DNA from: Cognatilysobacter xinjiangensis
GTDB taxonomy: Bacteria > Pseudomonadota > Gammaproteobacteria > Xanthomonadales > Xanthomonadaceae
Reading direction: 5' to 3'
Assembly: GCF_014651995.1 (NCBI RefSeq)
Contig: NZ_BMXY01000001.1
Span: forward strand, 248,001-312,000
DNA: 64,000 nucleotides
The notes under the pieces were generated by a model. The model made no database searches. It was not told where the DNA came from and saw only the letters and a program-made list of their open reading frames with translations. How positions within the stretch are numbered: position 1 is the first letter of the stretch; each line of letters starts with the position of its first letter. Of this stretch, positions 54,552 to 63,332 are shown piece after piece. The translations under genes and the position numbers were made by a program.

Positions 54552-55262
54552 TCAGGCGGGAAGTATGCGGCCTTCGAGCGTGGCGACGCGATCGAGCGTG
54601 GCGCGGAACGCGTCCCCGGGCGACAGCGCGGCTACACCCGCGGGCGTGCCCATGAAGACGAGGTCGCCCGCCTTGAGCGCATAGAGCTTCGACAGCTCGT
54701 GCAGGATGTCCTCGACATTCCAGATGAGGTCGGTGAGCTGGCCATGCTGGCGGCGCTGGCCGTTGATCTCGAGCGTGATCGAGTGAGAGGTGTAGTCGCC
54801 CACCTGCGACGCGGGCACGAGTTCGCTCATCGGCGCGGAATGGTCGAACGACTTGCCGGTGTCCCAGGGCAGCCCCTTGGCCTTGGCGTTCGCCTGCAGG
54901 TCGCGGCGCGTGAGGTCCAGGCCGACGCCGTAGCCGAACACGAGATCCAGCGCATTCGCCGGATCGATCTCGCCAGCCGGCGCGTCCTTGCCGAGCGCGA
55001 CGACCAGCTCGACCTCGTGATGGAGGTCGCGCGTGCCGGGCGGGTAGGGCACCTGCCCGTCGAGCACGATCGCATCGGCGGGCTTGAGGAAGAACACCGG
55101 CGTGCCGCGTTCGGCCTTCGACGCGGGCGCCGCGGCGCCCATCTCGCGCGCGTGGTCGGCGAAGTTCCGGCCGACGCAGTACACGCGCCGCACCGGAAAG
55201 CGATCGGAACCGCCCTGTACGGGAATGCGGACCGGCTCGGCCGGTCGGATCACGTCGGCCAT
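54552..55262 (-). CDS. Fumarylacetoacetate hydrolase family protein
   Basis: 236 residues. Typical motifs: VYCVGRNFADHAREMG, FLKPADAI, HHEVELVVALGK (metal-binding His/Glu), FGYGVGLDLTRRDLQ, GDLVFMGTPAGV. Acylpyruvase or related C-C bond hydrolase; the exact substrate is not visible. Two bases after the small membrane gene. Confidence 0.9.
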   Translation of the reverse strand: MADVIRPAEPVRIPVQGGSDRFPVRRVYCVGRNFADHAREMGAAAPASKAERGTPVFFLKPADAIVLDGQVPYPPGTRDLHHEVELVVALGKDAPAGEIDPANALDLVFGYGVGLDLTRRDLQANAKAKGLPWDTGKSFDHSAPMSELVPASQVGDYTSHSITLEINGQRRQHGQLTDLIWNVEDILHELSKLYALKAGDLVFMGTPAGVAALSPGDAFRATLDRVATLEGRILPA

Positions 55263-55264
55263 GT

Positions 55265-55570
55265 TCAGCGCGACAGCATGGCGCGCGGGACGACGCGGTA
55301 GTCGCCGTCGAGCACGCGATCGCGCGGCGCGGCCGCCGTCGGCGAGCGGCGCAGCAGGCGCCAGCCGATGCCGCCGAGGATCATCACCGCACCGATGGCG
55401 ATGGCCGCGACGGCCAGCACGCCCAACACGACTACGCCGGTCACGGCGAGCAGCACGCGGGCCATGCGATGGCGCGGCTTGCGCGGCTCGATGACGGCGC
55501 GGAACACGCGCGCGGGCCGGTCGTAGCGGGCAAAGATCTCGAACAGGCGGAGCAGTGGCTGCGGTCGCAT
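55265..55570 (-). CDS. Small membrane protein, unknown
   Basis: 101 residues from ATG 55570 (MRPQPLLRLFEIFARYDRP). One long or two short membrane helices (VLLAVTGVVVLGVLAVAAIAIGAVMILGGIGW) flanked by basic residues. Stop lies two bases before the FAH start, so cotranscribed. Not recognised. Confidence 0.65.
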   Translation of the reverse strand: MRPQPLLRLFEIFARYDRPARVFRAVIEPRKPRHRMARVLLAVTGVVVLGVLAVAAIAIGAVMILGGIGWRLLRRSPTAAAPRDRVLDGDYRVVPRAMLSR

Positions 55571-55645
55571 GAGAAACTTGTGAAGTCTGCGAGCGGGGAG
55601 TATCCGGCGCTCGTCCCCGGACCGTGTGAGGGAAGCGTTAAACCG

Positions 55646-55978
55646 ATGAACGGCGTTGTCGCGAAGCTGGACCAGTTGCAGGACGGCCAGCCGGCCGAAG
55701 CCGAGGCCGTGATAGACGGCGAGGCCGAATCGCTGGTGCTGCTGCGCGCGGGCGACCGTGTCGACGCCTTCCTCAACATCTGCCCGCATGCCGGGCGCCG
55801 GCTCGACTGGGCGCCGGGCAAGTTCCTGCTCAGCCGCGAGGGCCATCTGGTCTGCGCCGCGCACGGCGCCTCGTTCGCGCTGCCGTCGGGCGAATGCATC
55901 GCCGGGCCGTGCAAGGGCGACGCGCTGCGACGCGTGGACGTGGCAGTGCAGGACGGCGAGGTGCGGCTGGCGCGCTGA
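55646..55978 (+). CDS. Rieske-type [2Fe-2S] protein
   Basis: 110 residues with the cluster motifs NICPHAGRRL (Cys-x-His) and LVCAAHGASFALPSGEC (Cys-x2-His). Ferredoxin-type component or small stand-alone Rieske domain. Start ATG 55646; divergent from the small membrane gene. Confidence 0.85.
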   Translation: MNGVVAKLDQLQDGQPAEAEAVIDGEAESLVLLRAGDRVDAFLNICPHAGRRLDWAPGKFLLSREGHLVCAAHGASFALPSGECIAGPCKGDALRRVDVAVQDGEVRLAR

Positions 55979-55989
55979 AGCGCCGCGTA

Positions 55990-56370
55990 TCAGGCCGCCG
56001 CGCCTACGCGGCGTCGCACCGCGCCCATGTCGCGCACCGGACGCACCTCGATCGCGCCGAAGCGCGTCCACGGCATGGATTCGGCGATGCGCACGGCCTC
56101 GTCGAGGTCCGCCGCCTCGATCAGGTTGAAGCCGGCGAGGAATTCCCGGGTTTCGGCGAACGGGCCGTCGGTGACGCGCATGGCGCCGTCGCGATGGCGC
56201 ACGGCACGGGCTGTCGACGGCGGCTCGAGCTGCTGCGAATCGAGCAGGCAGCCCTGCGCGCGCAGGGCATCGGCATTATCGAAGCAGTGGCGCATGTGCG
56301 CGTCGAATTCGCCGTCCGGCAGTTCGGCGAGGCGGGCTTCGTCGATGTACACGAGCAGCATGAACTGCAT
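55990..56370 (-). CDS. YCII-related (DGPF) protein, second copy
   Basis: 126 residues with the name-giving TDGPFAETREFLAGFNLIEA motif and N-terminal QFMLLVYIDEARL. Dimeric alpha-beta fold of unknown reaction. Last gene of the ECF42-type cluster, 53 bases after the sigma factor. Confidence 0.9.
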   Translation of the reverse strand: MQFMLLVYIDEARLAELPDGEFDAHMRHCFDNADALRAQGCLLDSQQLEPPSTARAVRHRDGAMRVTDGPFAETREFLAGFNLIEAADLDEAVRIAESMPWTRFGAIEVRPVRDMGAVRRRVGAAA

Positions 56371-56423
56371 GGGCGGCGTCCGGTCGGCGGTCGGCGACAT
56401 GCTGCGCGCGCAGGCCCGCGCTG

Positions 56424-57686
56424 TCACGTCGCCGTGCAGCGCGCGGCGCGATCGAGCAGCACGCGGCGCTCGCGCGCGTTGCGGGTGAGCGCGGCGGCGC
56501 GCTCGAACTCGATGCGTGCCTCTGGCGCCCGGCCGAGGCGGTCGAGCAGATCGCCTCGCACGGCCGGCAGCATCGCGTAACCGTCGAGCACGCCCTGCTC
56601 GACCAGCCGGTCGACGCGGACGAGCGCCGCCGCCGGCCCGTGCGCCATCGATTCGGCCATCGCGCGGTTGAGCTCGACCACGGGCGAGCCGGTGATGCCG
56701 GCCAGCCGCGCATAAAGGCCGGCGATGCGCGGCCAGTCGGTGGCGTCGACGGTAGCGGCGCGTGCGTGGCAGGCGGCGATGGAGGCCTGCAGTGCGTAAA
56801 CGCCATCATGCCCGCCGAGCGCGATCGCGCGATCCAGCGCCGACAGCCCGTGGAGGATCAGCGTGCGGTCCCAGCGCGCGCGGTCCTGGTCGGCCAGCAG
56901 CACGGCGTCGCCGTTCGCATCCGTGCGTGCGTGCAACCGCGAAGCCTGCAGTTCCATCAGTGCGACGAGGCCATGCACCTCCGGCGCCTGCGGCATCAGC
57001 CCGGCCAGCACGCGGGCGAGCCGCATTGCCTCCTCGCAGAGCGCGGGACGTAGCAGGTCCTCGCCCGAGGTGGCCGCGTAGCCCTCGTTGAAGACGAGAT
57101 AGATCACCTGCAGAACCGCATCGACACGCTCGTCGAGCTCGTCGTGCCGCGGGATCTCGAACGGCACGCGCGCGTCGCGCAGCGCCTGCTTGGCGCGCAC
57201 GATGCGCTGCGAGATGGTCGCCTCGCGGGCGAGGAACGCCCGCGCGATCTCCGGGACGGTGAGGCCGCCCAGAAGCCGCAGTGTCAGCGCCACGCGCGAG
57301 TCGAGCGGCAGCACCGGATGGCAGGCGACGAACATCAGCCGCAGCAGGTCGTCGCCGATGTCGTCGTCCGCCTGCATGTCGGGCGTGCCCTCCTGCGATG
57401 CGTCGTGCAGCTCGAGCTCCACCGCGTATTCGCGTCCGCGCTCACCATGCAGCGCGCGACGGCGCAGGTGGTCGATGGCGCGATGGCGCGCGGCGGTCAT
57501 CAGCCATGCGGCCGGGTTCGACGGCGCGCCTTCGGCCGGCCAGCGCCGCAGCGCCTGCTCGAACACGTCCTGCACGAGTTCCTCGGCCGTGCCCACATCG
57601 CCGGTCATGCGCGCGACGCGCGCGACCAACCGTGGCGATTCCATCCGCCACAGCGTGTCGAGCTGGCGCGCCGTGCCACAGGGCAT
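56424..57686 (-). CDS. ECF42-type RNA polymerase sigma factor
   Basis: 420 residues. Sigma region 2 (ARMTGDVGTAEELVQDVFEQALRRWP, ARHRAIDHLRRR), region 4 (LTVPEIARAFLAREATISQRIVRAK), and a long C-terminal extension of helical repeats that includes LVFNEGYAATSGEDLLRPALCEEAMRLARVLA. No anti-sigma gene is adjacent; the flanking DGPF genes are typical of this group. ATG 57644 (MESPRL) is an alternative start. Confidence 0.9.
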   Translation of the reverse strand: MPCGTARQLDTLWRMESPRLVARVARMTGDVGTAEELVQDVFEQALRRWPAEGAPSNPAAWLMTAARHRAIDHLRRRALHGERGREYAVELELHDASQEGTPDMQADDDIGDDLLRLMFVACHPVLPLDSRVALTLRLLGGLTVPEIARAFLAREATISQRIVRAKQALRDARVPFEIPRHDELDERVDAVLQVIYLVFNEGYAATSGEDLLRPALCEEAMRLARVLAGLMPQAPEVHGLVALMELQASRLHARTDANGDAVLLADQDRARWDRTLILHGLSALDRAIALGGHDGVYALQASIAACHARAATVDATDWPRIAGLYARLAGITGSPVVELNRAMAESMAHGPAAALVRVDRLVEQGVLDGYAMLPAVRGDLLDRLGRAPEARIEFERAAALTRNARERRVLLDRAARCTAT

Positions 57687-57689
57687 CGA

Positions 57690-58100
57690 TTACGCCGCCG
57701 GCGGCATCTGCGACGCGTCCATCCAGAACAGGCCCCACTGGTGGCCTTCAGGGTCGTTGAAGCCGCGCTGGTACATGAAGCCCGAATCCTCGGCGTCGTG
57801 CTCGGTCGTCGCGCCGGCATCGACCGCACGCTGGTGGAAGTCGTCGACGGCTTCGCGCGAGTCGAACGACAGGGTGATGAAGTGCTGCGTGGACGTCATC
57901 GGATCGCCCACGTCCTTCTTCGTGAACGACTGGAACAACGGCCTTGCGAGCAGCATCAGCATCACGCCGTCGTTGAGGCGCACGCAGGTCGCCTGTTCGT
58001 TGCTGAAGGTCGTGTCGACCGCCAGGCCGAGCGCCTCGACGAAGCGCTTCGCGCGTGCGACGTCGGTGACCGGCAGGTTGAGATAGAGCGGGTGGCTCAT
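57690..58100 (-). CDS. VOC/glyoxalase-family protein
   Basis: 136 residues; LYLNLPVTDVARAKRFVEALG at the N terminus and RGFNDPEGHQWGLFWMD at the C terminus mark a vicinal-oxygen-chelate fold. Reaction unknown. Overlaps the neighbouring PhnB-like gene by four bases. Confidence 0.88.
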   Translation of the reverse strand: MSHPLYLNLPVTDVARAKRFVEALGLAVDTTFSNEQATCVRLNDGVMLMLLARPLFQSFTKKDVGDPMTSTQHFITLSFDSREAVDDFHQRAVDAGATTEHDAEDSGFMYQRGFNDPEGHQWGLFWMDASQMPPAA

Positions 58101-58525
58101 GCCTGGGCTCCCTCGAGTTGCGGGCCGTTGATCATCCAGGCCTTTCCGAAGCGGTCGGTCAGCATGCCGAAGCGCGTCGCCCAGAACGTGGGTTCCAGCG
58201 GCATGCCGATGGTGGCGCCCTGCGAAAGCCGGGCCCACACGCGCTCGGCCTCCTCGATGGTGTCGAGGCCGATGCTGACGCAGCCGCCGTGGTGGCCGCC
58301 GCCGTCGCCGCAGCCGGGTTGCATGTCCGCGCCCATCAGCGATGCGCCGCTGGCCCTCAGTTCGATGTGCATCAGGCGCGCATGCGATTCCGGCGGCATC
58401 TGCGCGGCCATCGGCGACTCGCCGACGGTCATCGTGAAGACGATCTCGCCGTCGAAGGCGTCGCGGTAGAAATCGAAGGCCTCGCGGCAGTCGCCGTCGA
58501 AGGCGAGGTAGGGAACGAGTTGCAT
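58097..58525 (-). CDS. PhnB-like VOC protein
   Basis: 142 residues from ATG 58525 (MQLVPYLAFDGDCREAFDFY). PhnB-type metal-site remnants and the C-terminal WATRFGMLTDRFGKAWMIN. Reaction unknown. Second gene of the ECF42-type cluster. Confidence 0.88.
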   Translation of the reverse strand: MQLVPYLAFDGDCREAFDFYRDAFDGEIVFTMTVGESPMAAQMPPESHARLMHIELRASGASLMGADMQPGCGDGGGHHGGCVSIGLDTIEEAERVWARLSQGATIGMPLEPTFWATRFGMLTDRFGKAWMINGPQLEGAQA

Positions 58526-58542
58526 GTCGGTCTCCTCCCTGG

Positions 58543-58959
58543 TCACGCGATGTCGGCGCGCAGGCGCGCTTCGCGCTCGCGCTGCTCGGGCGTGAAGGCG
58601 TCCCCGAAGTCCTCAGCCTCGTAGACCGGGCGGATCTCGATCTCCGAGTCCTCGGGCATCGGGTTCGGGCAGCGGCGCACCCATTCGATCGCCTCGTCCA
58701 TCGAGCGCACCTGCCAGAGCCAGAAGCCGGCGACCAACTCCCGCGTCTCGGCGAACGGGCCGTCCTGCACGCTGCGCGCGGCGCCGGAAAAGTGCACCCG
58801 CGCACCCTGCGACGACGGCTTGAGCCCTTCCCCCGCCAGCAGCACGCCGGCCTTCGCCAGCTCCTCGTTGAAGCGGCCCATCGCCTCGAACAGCTCCGTT
58901 TCCGGCATCACGCCCGCCTCGGAGGACGGACTGGCCTTCACCAACACCATTACGCGCAT
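58543..58959 (-). CDS. YCII-related (DGPF) protein, first copy
   Basis: 138 residues with VQDGPFAETRELVAGFWLWQ and N-terminal MRVMVLVKASPSSEAG. The two DGPF proteins bracket the cluster DGPF-VOC-VOC-sigma-DGPF, read on the minus strand. Confidence 0.9.
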   Translation of the reverse strand: MRVMVLVKASPSSEAGVMPETELFEAMGRFNEELAKAGVLLAGEGLKPSSQGARVHFSGAARSVQDGPFAETRELVAGFWLWQVRSMDEAIEWVRRCPNPMPEDSEIEIRPVYEAEDFGDAFTPEQREREARLRADIA

Positions 58960-59071
58960 CGGAATCTCCCGTCGGCCGGGCAGGATGCCGGGCCTTCATC
59001 GCATACGACGGACGGAGAGGCGCCGTTTCGACATCGCCGCGTCATCGGCCGACGAACGGTAGGGGCGCGGA

Positions 59072-60913
59072 TCAGAACAGCACGTTCACCATGACCACGG
59101 TGATTGCGCAGTAGCACAGCGACAGCGGCCCGCCGATGCGCCAGAGGTCGCGGCTGGTGTAGCCGGCGGGGCCGGCGACCATCGACACCACGGGATTCGA
59201 CGCGGTCATGAAGTTGTTCGAGGCCGACAGCGCGACGGTGAGCGCGAACGCGGTCGGGTCGCCGCCGGTGGCGAGCGCGAGGTTGATGGCCAGCGGCACG
59301 ACGACGATGGTCGCGCCCACGTGGCTGATCACCAGCGACATCGCCGTGGTGCCGAGCGCGACCAGCACCTGCAGCAGCCACGGCGGCGTGCCCGAGGGCA
59401 GGCGTTCGACGGTATGGCCGGCCAGCCACGCGGCCGCGCCGCTGGAGTCCATTGCCCAGCCCAGCGGGATCAGGCAGGCCATCAGGAACACGGTCTTCCA
59501 GTTGATCGCCTGGTAGGCCTCGTCGATGTCGATCACACCCGCGATCAGCATGCCCGCCACGCCGGTCATCAGCGCGATCGACACCGGCAGGCGCGAGGAC
59601 AGTGCGAGCAGCATGGCGACCACGAAGATCGCGAGCGCGATCTTCAGCTTGTGCGGGCGCTGCTTGGACTTGGGATAGTCGGTGATGATCGCGACCTCGC
59701 GCGTGGCCGCGATCTGCGCGAGGTCGGTCCACACGCTGTGGAATACCAGCATGTCGCCGGCGCGCAGCGCCACGTCGCGCACGTTGTCGCGGATCACTTC
59801 CTTGCCGCGGTTGATCGCCAGCAGGTAGATGCCGTAGCGGCGGCGGAGCTGCAGCTGGCCGGCGCTGTGGCCGATGTAGCGCGACGTCGCGGGCACCACC
59901 GCTTCGGAAATGCCCGCGCGCGCGGGGTTGAACAGGTCGGCGAAGTGGCGCAGCCGCGGGCCGACGCGCAGGAACTGGCTCTGCGCGAAATCCGTCACCA
60001 GCTGGTGCGGGCCCATCACGCCGAGCACGCTGCCGGACTGCAGGCGGGCGTCTGCGGCGGGCGAGAGGCGCGCTTCCTCGCCCGACTTCAGCGCGAGCAG
60101 CATCGGCACGCCAGGCAGGAGTTCGATCTCGCCGATGCTCATGCCCGCGAGCGGGCTGTCGTCCGTGACCTCGAGCTCGAAGACGTCGCCCTCGATGCCG
60201 TAGGCCTGCGCGAAGTAGCTCTGCGTGCGACCGGGCGTGACGCCCTTGGCGTCCTCGTCGGGCAGCTTCTTCGAGCCCACGTAATGGAAGTAGGCGAGCG
60301 AGGCAGCCAGCAGCACCAGGCCGATCGGCAGCGGCCGGAACATCTGCAGGGGCTCGAGCGTGGCGGCGCCGCTGGGCAGGTTCGCGTTGGCGGCGACCAG
60401 CAGGTCGTTCAGGAGGATCAGTGGCGAATTGCCGACCATCGTCAGCCCGCCGCCCATCAGGATCGCGGCGGCGATCGGCAGCAGCAGCTTCGGCAACGGC
60501 AGGCCGGTGCGCGAGGACAGGCGCGCGGCCACCGGCATGTAAAGCGCCATGACCGACGGGTTCTGCATGAAGGCCGAGTTGATGCCGGCGATGCCCGTCG
60601 TGAGCAGCATCAGGCGCTTCTCGTCGCCATGCGAGCGCCGCAGCAGCCAGCCGGCCAGCCGGTTGAGCGCGCCGGTGCGGTCCAGGCCCGCGCCCAGCAC
60701 CATCGTCGCCATGATCGAGATGACCGCGTTACCGGAGAAGCCGCCGAACAGCGCCTCGGGCTCCACCAGGCCGGTCAGGCCCAGCAGCACCAGCACCACC
60801 AGCGCGACGACGTCGGCGCGGATGCGCTCGAACAGGAACATCACCATGGTGAAGCCGGCGATCGCCAGCACGGTCACCATGTCGCGCGTCAACGGGAGGG
60901 CGGTGTCGTCCAT
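59072..60913 (-). CDS. SLC13-family permease with two TrkA-C domains
   Basis: 613 residues. Membrane helices at both ends (about 12 in all) and a central soluble part with two TrkA-C-like regions (VFELEVTDDSPLAGMSIGEIELLPG, SEAVVPATSRYIGHSAGQLQLRRRYGI). Helical hairpin motifs INSAFMQNPSVMALYMP and SNNFMTASNPVVSMV. Probable sodium-coupled anion (sulfate or dicarboxylate) transporter; substrate not visible. Confidence 0.88.
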   Translation of the reverse strand: MDDTALPLTRDMVTVLAIAGFTMVMFLFERIRADVVALVVLVLLGLTGLVEPEALFGGFSGNAVISIMATMVLGAGLDRTGALNRLAGWLLRRSHGDEKRLMLLTTGIAGINSAFMQNPSVMALYMPVAARLSSRTGLPLPKLLLPIAAAILMGGGLTMVGNSPLILLNDLLVAANANLPSGAATLEPLQMFRPLPIGLVLLAASLAYFHYVGSKKLPDEDAKGVTPGRTQSYFAQAYGIEGDVFELEVTDDSPLAGMSIGEIELLPGVPMLLALKSGEEARLSPAADARLQSGSVLGVMGPHQLVTDFAQSQFLRVGPRLRHFADLFNPARAGISEAVVPATSRYIGHSAGQLQLRRRYGIYLLAINRGKEVIRDNVRDVALRAGDMLVFHSVWTDLAQIAATREVAIITDYPKSKQRPHKLKIALAIFVVAMLLALSSRLPVSIALMTGVAGMLIAGVIDIDEAYQAINWKTVFLMACLIPLGWAMDSSGAAAWLAGHTVERLPSGTPPWLLQVLVALGTTAMSLVISHVGATIVVVPLAINLALATGGDPTAFALTVALSASNNFMTASNPVVSMVAGPAGYTSRDLWRIGGPLSLCYCAITVVMVNVLF

Positions 60914-60981
60914 CGCTCAGCCGGCTCGCGGGATCGCGCGATGCGCGCATGCGGCGGGAAGGGCGGGGGCGACGTCCGGAC

Positions 60982-61704
60982 TCATCCCACGCGGTCGTAC
61001 AGAAGGTCCCAGACGCCGTGGCCGAGCTTCAGGCCGCGCTTCTCGAAATGCGTTTCCGGCCGCCACTCCGGCCGCGGCACGTGGCCGCGCGGACCGGCGC
61101 GGTTGACCAGGCCGGGCGTCGCGTCGAGCACGTCCCACATGTGCTCGGCATAGCCCTCCCAGTCGGTGGCCAGGTGCAGCAGGCCACCGGGCGTGAGCTT
61201 GCGCACCAGCATCTGCGCGAAGGCGGGCTGCACGATGCGGCGCTTGTGGTGCTTCTTCTTGTGCCAGGGGTCGGCGAAGTAGATGCGCACTTCCTGCAGC
61301 GCGCCGTCGGCCACTTCGTTCTCCAGCACCTCGACCGCGTCGTGGTGGTAGACGCGGGCGTTCGTGGTGCCGTCCGCGGCCAGCGCGTTGAGCAGCCGGC
61401 CGACGCCGGGCGCGTGTACCTCGATGCCGATGTAGTCCCGCGCCGGGTCGTTCGCCGCGGCGAAGCGCAGCGCCTCACCGTTGCCGAAGCCGATCTCGAG
61501 GATGCGCGGTGCGCTGCGGCCGAAGGCGGCGTCGAAATCGCGCGGCGCGCCGGTGTAGTCGAGCCCGAAGCGCGGCCACAGCTCATCGAACGCGCGCTGT
61601 TGGGCATCGGTGAAACGCCCCTGCCGCAGCACGAAGCTGCGGATGCGGCGATGCCCTTCCTCGACCGTGAACGGCTTGGCCTGCGGGACGTGCGGCTCGG
61701 TCAT
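60982..61704 (-). CDS. trmB: tRNA (guanine-N7)-methyltransferase TrmB
   Basis: 240 residues. SAM site [12 protein letters not shown]; catalytic/tRNA region [20 protein letters not shown]-terminal [23 protein letters not shown]. Makes m7G46 in tRNA. The start shares one base with the thiG stop (TGATG). Confidence 0.96.
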   Translation of the reverse strand: MTEPHVPQAKPFTVEEGHRRIRSFVLRQGRFTDAQQRAFDELWPRFGLDYTGAPRDFDAAFGRSAPRILEIGFGNGEALRFAAANDPARDYIGIEVHAPGVGRLLNALAADGTTNARVYHHDAVEVLENEVADGALQEVRIYFADPWHKKKHHKRRIVQPAFAQMLVRKLTPGGLLHLATDWEGYAEHMWDVLDATPGLVNRAGPRGHVPRPEWRPETHFEKRGLKLGHGVWDLLYDRVG

Positions 61705-62498
61705 CAGCCGATGAGCCCGTCCACGGGCGAGGACGCGCTGGCGAAGCGCTTGCGCGGAATGCGCCCGGCCCTGAACGCCGCGCGGCCGGCCTCGACGGCC
61801 AGCTTCATCGCGTGCGCCATCAGCACCGGATCCTTGGCGCCGGCGATCGCTGTGTTCATCAGCACGCCGTCGCAGCCGAGCTCCATCGCGATGCTCGCGT
61901 CGGAGGCAGTGCCCACGCCGGCGTCGACGATGATCGGCACCTTCGCGTTCTCGATGATTTCGATCAGGTTGTAGCGGTTCTGGATGCCGAGGCCCGAGCC
62001 GATCGGGGCGGCCAGCGGCATCACCGCCACGCACCCGATTTCCTCGAGGCGCTTGGCGAGGATCGGATCGTCGGAGGTGTAGACCATCACGTCGAAACCG
62101 TCGGCTACGAGCTTCTCGGCCGCGGCGAGGGTCTGCACCACGTCCGGATACAGCGTGCGCTGGTCGCCCAGCACCTCGAGCTTCACCAGCTTGTGGCCGT
62201 CGAGCAGCTCGCGCGCGAGCCGGCAGGTGCGCACGGCGTCGTCGGCGGTGTAGCAGCCGGCGGTGTTCGGCAGGATGGTGAACCGCTCGGGCGGCAACAC
62301 GTCGAGCAGGTTCGGCTCGCCCGGGTTCTGGCCGATGTTGGTGCGGCGGATCGCCACGGTGACGATCTGCGCGCCCGCGGCCTCGGTGGCCAGTCGCGTC
62401 TGCTGCAGGTCGGCGAACTTGCCGGTACCGGTGAGCAGTCGGGAGGAATAGTTGACGCCCGCGACGACGAGCGGATCGTTCTTGGCGAAATCGGTCAT
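61704..62498 (-). CDS. thiG: Thiazole synthase ThiG
   Basis: 264 residues from ATG 62498. Forms the thiazole of thiamine from deoxyxylulose phosphate, dehydroglycine and ThiS thiocarboxylate. Motifs: [53 protein letters not shown] (Schiff-base Lys), [31 protein letters not shown]. Confidence 0.96.
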   Translation of the reverse strand: MTDFAKNDPLVVAGVNYSSRLLTGTGKFADLQQTRLATEAAGAQIVTVAIRRTNIGQNPGEPNLLDVLPPERFTILPNTAGCYTADDAVRTCRLARELLDGHKLVKLEVLGDQRTLYPDVVQTLAAAEKLVADGFDVMVYTSDDPILAKRLEEIGCVAVMPLAAPIGSGLGIQNRYNLIEIIENAKVPIIVDAGVGTASDASIAMELGCDGVLMNTAIAGAKDPVLMAHAMKLAVEAGRAAFRAGRIPRKRFASASSPVDGLIG

Positions 62499-62906
62499 CG
62501 AGGGATTATCGCATCGGCCGGCGGCGCGGTGCGGGGCATCGGGCATCCCGCTTCGGTGGGGTTCGGGTGGCCTCGCCCGGGCCACGATCGCATGGCGTTC
62601 CGGGCGGGGACCTGCCGCGATTCATCCGTCCCCGTCGAGTGCGCTACGCGGAACTTCGTGCGGCAGTGCAGCGGAATAGGGAGGGGAGGTGGCCGAGAAG
62701 GGGCGACAGGCGACGGGATGGCGTTTGGATTCGTTGCCGCTCATGGCCGGGCAACGGGACTTCGATCAGTCAAGTGGGGGATACGAAGGCATGATCCACG
62801 GATCGCGGTTTCACCTCGCTGCGGCCCAGCAAGCGCTCGGAACGGCCACACGGAGGGTGGGGCGTTCGGCGCAAATGAGGGGCGTCGCGTACGGATTTAG
62901 CTTCCG

Positions 62907-62970
62907 GCCCGCCGCAGGGCGGCGGGCGTTCGGAACGGCCACGCGGCAGTGCCGCGTGAGCGGCCGTTCC
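62907..62970. repeat. Two back-to-back long hairpins between thiS and thiG
   Basis: Hairpin A: 62907-62915 with 62919-62927 (GCCCGCCGC/GCGGCGGGC, three-base loop). Hairpin B: outer stem 62932-62940 with 62962-62970 (GGAACGGCC/GGCCGTTCC), inner stem 62941-62947 with 62951-62957. Hairpin B touches the thiS stop. CGGAACGGCCAC of its left arm recurs at 62838-62849. No T tract. The gap 62499-62970 otherwise shows no gene. Confidence 0.75.
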
Positions 62971-63183
62971 TCACCCGCCCCCCAGTGCGTGCACGATCTC
63001 GACGCGGTCGCCGGCGCGCAGCGCATGGCCCGCGTGCCGGCCGCGCGGCACGATCTCGCCGTTGACCTCGACCGCCACGCGGCGGCCGGCGAGGCCTTCC
63101 TGTTCAAGCAGGCGCTGGATGTCGGCATCGCCGGGCAGGTCGCGCGGCTCGCCGTTGAGGAGGATCTGGAAGTTTTCGGCCAT
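62971..63183 (-). CDS. thiS: Sulfur carrier protein ThiS
   Basis: 70 residues from ATG 63183 (MAENFQILLNGEPRDL). Ubiquitin-like; EVNGEIVPRGRHAGHALRAGDRVEIVHALGGG with a C-terminal GGG in place of plain GG. Whether the last Gly is the one adenylated is open. Upstream of thiG in the same direction but 472 bases away. Confidence 0.9.
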   Translation of the reverse strand: MAENFQILLNGEPRDLPGDADIQRLLEQEGLAGRRVAVEVNGEIVPRGRHAGHALRAGDRVEIVHALGGG

Positions 63184-63332
63184 GCCGCATTGTCGCCCGC
63201 ACGCGCGGCGTACGCACCGGGCCGCGCAGCCCCACCTTCGTCGCTTGCGCCGCCAACATACGGCGTGTTTGGATGCCGCCCGTCCGCCCGCGTATGCCGG
63301 CGGTTTCCCAACGCTTTCCAAGGACGCAATGC

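Noticed and set aside
57605-57829. Small minus-strand frame spanning the sigma factor start and the VOC end
   Set aside because: Overlaps two recognised genes in another frame and has shadow-like composition.
63184-63332. TPP riboswitch before thiS
   Set aside because: The conserved CUGAGA and related thi-box elements are absent from the 149 bases upstream of thiS.
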